Origin: Achromobacter deleyi
GTDB lineage: Bacteria > Pseudomonadota > Gammaproteobacteria > Burkholderiales > Burkholderiaceae_B
DNA: 64,000 bases
Direction of reading: 5' to 3'
Assembly (NCBI RefSeq): GCF_902859705.1
Contig: NZ_CADIJO010000011.1
Coordinates: 156,413 to 220,412, forward strand
A program made the translations under genes and the position numbers. The number at the start of each line of letters is the position of its first letter. The first letter of the stretch is position 1. Shown here piece after piece: positions 60,081-64,000 of this stretch. Below the pieces are notes generated by a model that was not told the DNA's origin, searched no databases, and saw nothing but the letters and a program-made list of their open reading frames with translations.

Positions 60081-60479
60081 ATGCACCTTGCCCACTTCCT
60101 GAACCGCGGCTACGCCTGGATCGCCCTTGTCGCGATCCTGTGGGCGTCCCTGGTTCCGTCGTTGGCGCATGGCAGCCATGCCGAGGGCGGCGCCAGCCGC
60201 CAGGTCACCGTCGACTACTGCGCCCCTGAAGGCAAGTCGTCGCTGACCATCGACGTGCAGGGCGACGACACCCCCGCCGACCACGCGGCGCACCACGGCG
60301 ACAGCACCCACTGCCCGTTCTGCCGCAATCCCCAAGCCGACATCGGCATCCTGCCCGCGCCGCTGCTCGTCTTGCGCGCCCCGCCCGGCCGGGTCAGCTA
60401 TCCGGCGCTGTTCTACCGCGCCTCGCATCCTCTCTACGCCTGGAGCGCGGCCCAGCCGCGCGCCCCGCCCGCGGCTTGA
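60081..60479 (+). CDS. DUF2946-type small exported/membrane protein
   Basis: A 132-residue protein with an N-terminal hydrophobic helix (WIALVAILWASLVPSLAHG) and a short periplasmic part with His and Cys clusters (DHAAHHGDSTHCPFCRNPQA), as in DUF2946. Family members are usually next to TonB-dependent receptor genes, as here, and have been suggested to take part in metal handling; the function is not proven. The ATG at 60081 has no ribosome site but a TATAAT eight bases before it. Receptor and PepSY genes follow. Confidence 0.82.
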   Translation: MHLAHFLNRGYAWIALVAILWASLVPSLAHGSHAEGGASRQVTVDYCAPEGKSSLTIDVQGDDTPADHAAHHGDSTHCPFCRNPQADIGILPAPLLVLRAPPGRVSYPALFYRASHPLYAWSAAQPRAPPAA

Positions 60480-60660
60480 TCCCGCGCGCAGGCCGCCGGC
60501 CCGGCTGACGGGCAGGCCCTGCGCCGCATTGCGCTTGAGCCCCCCCGCCGGCCGTTTTCGCGCGCTGGCGGCATTCCGGAAATCATCGCCCGTCCCCGAC
60601 GCCGCCCCTGTAAGCGGCGCGGCCCGCGGGCGCGCAAGCCGGCCCCCGCCGGCCTGGATC

Positions 60661-62862
60661 ATGAAAAAAACCTACGCAGCCTCTTTGCTGGCCGGCGCCT
60701 GCGCGGCCAACCCCGCGCTGGCGCTGACCACCGACCCCGCCATCGAAACGCTGGCCGCCACCGTGGTGGAAGGCGACGATGCCGACGGCAAGCCCAACGG
60801 CCCGCTGGACCTGAACCGCATCGACGGCACCGGCAGCCGCCTGGGCCTGACCCTGCGCGAAACGCCCGCGTCCGTCACCGTTATCAACCGCGCCCAGATC
60901 GAGGCGCGCGGCTCGCAGAACACCCAGGAAATCGCCCGCGGCATCCCCGGCGTGGACAACGCCTCGCCCCCGGGGTCGGCCGGCTCGGTCAGCTACCGGG
61001 GTTTCAGCGGCGGCCAGGTGTCGCAACTGTTCAACGGCATCTCGGTGCAATACGACTCGGCCGCAGCTCGGCCGGTGGACAGCTGGATCTACGACCGGGT
61101 CGAGGCCATCGGCGGCCCGTCGACCTTTCTGTTCGGCGCGGGCGCGGTCGGCGGCGCCATCAACTACGTCACCAAGCTGGCCCAGCGCGACACCTTCTAC
61201 GAAGGCCAGCTGCGGTGGGGTTCCTACGACACGCGCCAGGTGTCGGCCGGCATCAACCAGCAACTGGCCGGCTCGCCGGGCGGGCGCGGCCATTACTTGC
61301 GCATCGACGCCAACAACACGTCCAGCCGCGGCTGGGTCGACGGCAACCACTCGAACGCCACGCAGGTCGCGGCCTCGTTGCTGTCGGACCTGGGCGACGA
61401 CGTGACGCAGACCTGGGCCTTCGAATACCAGCGCGAGCGGGTCGAGCGGCCCTATTGGGGCACGCCGCTGACGGTGGGCGCGGACGGCAAGGTCACCGGC
61501 GAAGGCCACATCCGCGGCGGCACGCGGTTCAAGAACTACAACGTCGATGATGGCCTGTACGAGCAATCGGTGCTGTGGGCCCGCTCGCTGACCGAATGGC
61601 GCGCGGCGCCCGGCGTGACGTTCAAGAACACGCTGTACTACTACCGCGCCGAGCGCGATTTCCGCAACCTCGAAACCTACCGCTACAACGCCGCCAACAG
61701 CCGCGTGCTGCGCTCGGGCGCGCTGTTGCAGCGGCACGAGCAAAGCCTGGTCGGCAACCGGGTCGAAGGCCTGGTCGAATCCACGCTGGCCGGCTTGCCC
61801 AGCAGCTGGTCGTTCGGCGCCGACCTCAGCGTGAACAAGCAGACGCGCTACCCCACCAGCCTGCCCGCCACGGTCGACGCGGTAGACCCCTACGATTTTT
61901 CGCCCGGCTATTTCTACGACATTCCCGGCATGACGCGCGGCCACAATCCAGACCGCGACAACCGCATCCGCACGCTGGCCTTCACGCTGGAAAACCGCAC
62001 CGAGGTGCTGCCCGGCGTGGCCATCGTGTCGGCATTGCGCCGCGACTTCATCGACCTGGACCTGACCAACCGCCGCGCCGTCTCGGCCAGTTCGCCCGCG
62101 TCCGCGTCGCGCGACTATTCGCCCACCACCGGCCGCCTGGCCGTCAACTGGGCAGTCACGCCGCAGGCCTCGTTGTATGCGCAGTACGCCACCGCCGCCG
62201 ATCCCCCGTCCGGCATCATGGCCACGGCCTCGTTCGCCGACGTGCTGAACAACGACAAGCTCACTACCGGCACGCAGAAGGAAGTGGGCGGCAAGTTCGA
62301 GTTCTGGGACGGCCGCGGCACGGCCACCATTGCGGCCTACGAGATCACGCGCAAGAACATCTCGGCGCCCGATCCCAACAATCCGGCGGTCAGCGTGCCG
62401 GTGGGCCAGCAGTCGGCCCGCGGGCTGGAACTGGCCGGCGGCCTGCGCCTGACGCGCACGCTGTCGCTGCAGGGCAACGTGGCCTTCGTCAACCCCAAAT
62501 ACGACGACTTCTCGCAAACCGTCAACGGCGTGGCCGTATCGCGCAACGGCAACGTGCCCACCAACACGCCGCGCCGCGTGGCCAACCTGTGGCTGGACTA
62601 CGCCTTCCTGCCCGACTGGAACGCCAGCGTCGCCGCGCGCTACGTGGGCCGCGCCTATGCCGACGCCGCCAACACCGTGTGGGCGCCGTCCTACACGATC
62701 TTCGACGCGGCCCTGTCGCACCGCATCGACCGCCACTTCACCGTCACCGGCCGGGTGCGCAATCTGACCGACAAGGTGTACGCGGCCAACGTCACCGGTA
62801 CGCCCATGTATTACCTGGGCGCGCCGCGTACGTTCGAACTGTCCGTGCAAGCCCGCTTCTGA
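60661..62862 (+). CDS. TonB-dependent outer-membrane receptor (siderophore type)
   Basis: The protein has 733 residues. A signal peptide ends PALAL, then comes a plug domain (GLTLRETPASVTVINRAQIE, NTQEIARGIPGVDN, SVSYRGFSGGQVSQLFNGIS) and a 22-strand barrel ending in aromatic Phe (FELSVQARF). The plug blocks are those of FpvA/FhuA-like ferric-siderophore receptors, without an N-terminal signalling domain. The ATG at 60661 starts MKKTYAAS. The ligand is not known. It pairs with the PepSY membrane protein, whose relatives reduce or release iron in the periplasm. Confidence 0.93.
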   Translation: MKKTYAASLLAGACAANPALALTTDPAIETLAATVVEGDDADGKPNGPLDLNRIDGTGSRLGLTLRETPASVTVINRAQIEARGSQNTQEIARGIPGVDNASPPGSAGSVSYRGFSGGQVSQLFNGISVQYDSAAARPVDSWIYDRVEAIGGPSTFLFGAGAVGGAINYVTKLAQRDTFYEGQLRWGSYDTRQVSAGINQQLAGSPGGRGHYLRIDANNTSSRGWVDGNHSNATQVAASLLSDLGDDVTQTWAFEYQRERVERPYWGTPLTVGADGKVTGEGHIRGGTRFKNYNVDDGLYEQSVLWARSLTEWRAAPGVTFKNTLYYYRAERDFRNLETYRYNAANSRVLRSGALLQRHEQSLVGNRVEGLVESTLAGLPSSWSFGADLSVNKQTRYPTSLPATVDAVDPYDFSPGYFYDIPGMTRGHNPDRDNRIRTLAFTLENRTEVLPGVAIVSALRRDFIDLDLTNRRAVSASSPASASRDYSPTTGRLAVNWAVTPQASLYAQYATAADPPSGIMATASFADVLNNDKLTTGTQKEVGGKFEFWDGRGTATIAAYEITRKNISAPDPNNPAVSVPVGQQSARGLELAGGLRLTRTLSLQGNVAFVNPKYDDFSQTVNGVAVSRNGNVPTNTPRRVANLWLDYAFLPDWNASVAARYVGRAYADAANTVWAPSYTIFDAALSHRIDRHFTVTGRVRNLTDKVYAANVTGTPMYYLGAPRTFELSVQARF

Positions 62863-62869
62863 GGCCGCC

Positions 62870-64000
62870 ATGACCGCCATCCATCCCGCCCGTCCCCGGC
62901 CCGCGCCACCCGCCTGGTCCACCCGCGCCAAGCGCTGGCTGTACCTGATCCACCGCTGGGCCGGCATCGTGCTGTGCCTGTTCTTTGCCATGTGGTTCGT
63001 GTCGGGCGTGGTGATGATGTACGTCGGCTACCCCAAGCTCACGCCGCACGAGCGCATGACGCACCTGGCCCCGCTGGACCCGGCGCAAGTCACCGCCACG
63101 CCCGCCCAGGCGCTGGCGGCGGCGGGCGCCCGGGACGCCCAGGGCCTGAGCCTGGCCGCCGTGCGCGGCGGCGCACCGGTGTACCTGGTGCCGGCGGGCC
63201 GCGGCCAGGCGCCCAAGGTGGTGGATGGCGCCAGCGGCGCCTTGCTGCCGCGCGCCGACGCCCAGGTCGCCACCGCCAGCGCCGCGGCCTGGTTCGGCGG
63301 TGACTACGCCGCGCACTACCAGGGCGAGGTCGAGGAAGACGTCTACACCCATTCCGGCGCGCTGGACTCGCATCGCCCGCTGCACCGCATCGACCTGGAC
63401 GACCCCGACCACACCCGCCTGTACGTGTCGTCGGCCACCGGCGAGGTGGTGCTGGACGCCACCCGCAGCGAACGGCTGTGGAACTACGTCGGCGCCTGGA
63501 TCCATTGGCTGTACCCGTTTCGCGGCAACCTGTTCGACCCCTGGTGGCACGACATCGTGGTGTGGCTGTCGGTCATCGGCGTGGCGGTGGCCGTGACCGG
63601 CACGGTGGTCGGCATCCTGCGCTGGCGCTTTTCGCGGCCCTACGCCAGCGGCAGCCGTTCGCCCTACCGCGACAACATGATGCGCTGGCACCACCTGAGC
63701 GGCCTGCTGTTCGCCGTCATCACCATCACGTGGATCTTCAGCGGGCTGATGTCGATGAACCCGTGGAAGGTCTTCACCAGCGACGCGGCGCCGCTGGCGA
63801 TGAATGCGTATGCGGGCAGTCCGCCGGCCGCCGCGGACCGTGCCGGCGCGGCAGTCGGCACACTGGCTGCCGCGGCGTCGACCCAAGCGCAGCAAGCGTC
63901 GCCCGCCGCGCTGATCCGCGCCCTGCCCGCCGCCCCGCGCGAACTGCGCTGGAGCCGCGTGGACGGCCAGGACCTGGTGCTGGCCCGCAGCGGCCCCGGC
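62870..64000 (+). CDS. PepSY-associated transmembrane protein (3' partial)
   Basis: The frame is open from ATG 62870 to the window edge (377 codons), so the C-terminus is missing. The N-terminal helix is WAGIVLCLFFAMWFVSGVVM after the histidine-containing LYLIHRW. A periplasmic PepSY-like region (HSGALDSHRPLHRIDLDDPD, LYVSSATGEVVLDATRSERL) and further helices (WLSVIGVAVAVTGTVVGILR) follow, then MRWHHLSGLLFAVI. This layout is that of PepSY-TM proteins, often encoded beside TonB receptors, with likely haem-binding histidines and a role in ferric reduction. It starts 7 nt after the receptor stop, so it is in the same operon. Confidence 0.9.
   Translation, partial: MTAIHPARPRPAPPAWSTRAKRWLYLIHRWAGIVLCLFFAMWFVSGVVMMYVGYPKLTPHERMTHLAPLDPAQVTATPAQALAAAGARDAQGLSLAAVRGGAPVYLVPAGRGQAPKVVDGASGALLPRADAQVATASAAAWFGGDYAAHYQGEVEEDVYTHSGALDSHRPLHRIDLDDPDHTRLYVSSATGEVVLDATRSERLWNYVGAWIHWLYPFRGNLFDPWWHDIVVWLSVIGVAVAVTGTVVGILRWRFSRPYASGSRSPYRDNMMRWHHLSGLLFAVITITWIFSGLMSMNPWKVFTSDAAPLAMNAYAGSPPAAADRAGAAVGTLAAAASTQAQQASPAALIRALPAAPRELRWSRVDGQDLVLARSGPG

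Noticed and set aside
60480..60660. Possible cobalamin riboswitch before the TonB receptor (CTGTAAGCGG resembles part of the B12 box region)
   Set aside because: The other hallmarks, such as the GGTG and AGGAGACCTGCC-like segments and the order of helices, are missing. The receptor looks like a siderophore type, and G+C-rich spacers give such partial matches by chance.
1..64000. tRNA or rRNA genes, CRISPR arrays, insertion sequences, phage or integrase genes
   Set aside because: I looked for them on both strands and found no supporting sequence.

Overview
The window reads as chromosome of a G+C-rich betaproteobacterium of the Alcaligenaceae (Achromobacter/Bordetella type). This rests on the codon use, an azurin very like those of Bordetella and Achromobacter, an orphan Bug-type tricarboxylate-binding protein, a soluble Fds-type formate dehydrogenase, and urea amidolyase in place of urease. 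No rRNA, tRNA, insertion sequence, phage gene or CRISPR array was seen. Both ends cut a gene.

Layout. 1-5.5 kb: end of a PAS/LuxR regulator, bioB with a histidine-rich tail, an EamA exporter, an MFS protein, a peroxiredoxin and a small secreted protein. 5.5-6.25 kb: gene-free, with two copies of a structured repeat. 6.25-10.9 kb: a Tat-exported dienelactone-hydrolase-like enzyme and a large DUF748/AsmA-like envelope protein. 11.2-25 kb: a molybdenum cofactor and formate dehydrogenase superlocus. It comprises moaC-moaD-moaE-moaB-moeA; a leftward regulator-moaA-mobA unit; fdsG-fdsB-fdsA-fdhD-fdsD; and an OFA-type transporter. 25-31 kb: a methyltransferase, a DUF1345 protein, a two-gene chromate transporter with a divergent LysR regulator, murI and two UspA proteins. 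31-38 kb: an OmpR-type two-component system with two PepSY proteins and a flavocytochrome reductase, then a sorbosone-dehydrogenase-like lipoprotein, azurin and an unusual SDR. 38-45 kb: a DUF1800/DUF1501 pair, a Bug protein plus PrpF-type isomerase with a divergent LysR regulator, and a GNAT acetyltransferase. 45-47 kb: a secreted YxFxxD-repeat protein with an ECF sigma/anti-sigma pair. 47.4-47.9 kb: gene-free, with the third copy of the structured repeat. 47.9-60 kb: urea use, with a leftward allophanate hydrolase-urea carboxylase-GntR operon and a divergent urtABCDE transporter. 60-64 kb: DUF2946 protein, TonB-dependent receptor and a PepSY membrane protein cut by the window end.

How they fit together. 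The Moco genes supply the cofactor of the Fds formate dehydrogenase, and its probable regulator appears to be co-transcribed with moaA and mobA. The urea region is internally coherent: urea is imported by UrtABCDE, carboxylated, then split to ammonia. Both divergent operons carry sigma-54 promoter matches flanking two NtrC-like sites, and a GntR-type palindrome lies just downstream of the urea-carboxylase promoter.

The most unusual signal is the dispersed structured element at 5573-5739, 6072-6235 and 47692-47859. Its core of about 100 nt is conserved, but the 31-34 nt flanking arms differ completely between copies while staying complementary within each copy. An internal hairpin also shows compensatory change, and two copies carry a further 50-nt hairpin motif beside them.
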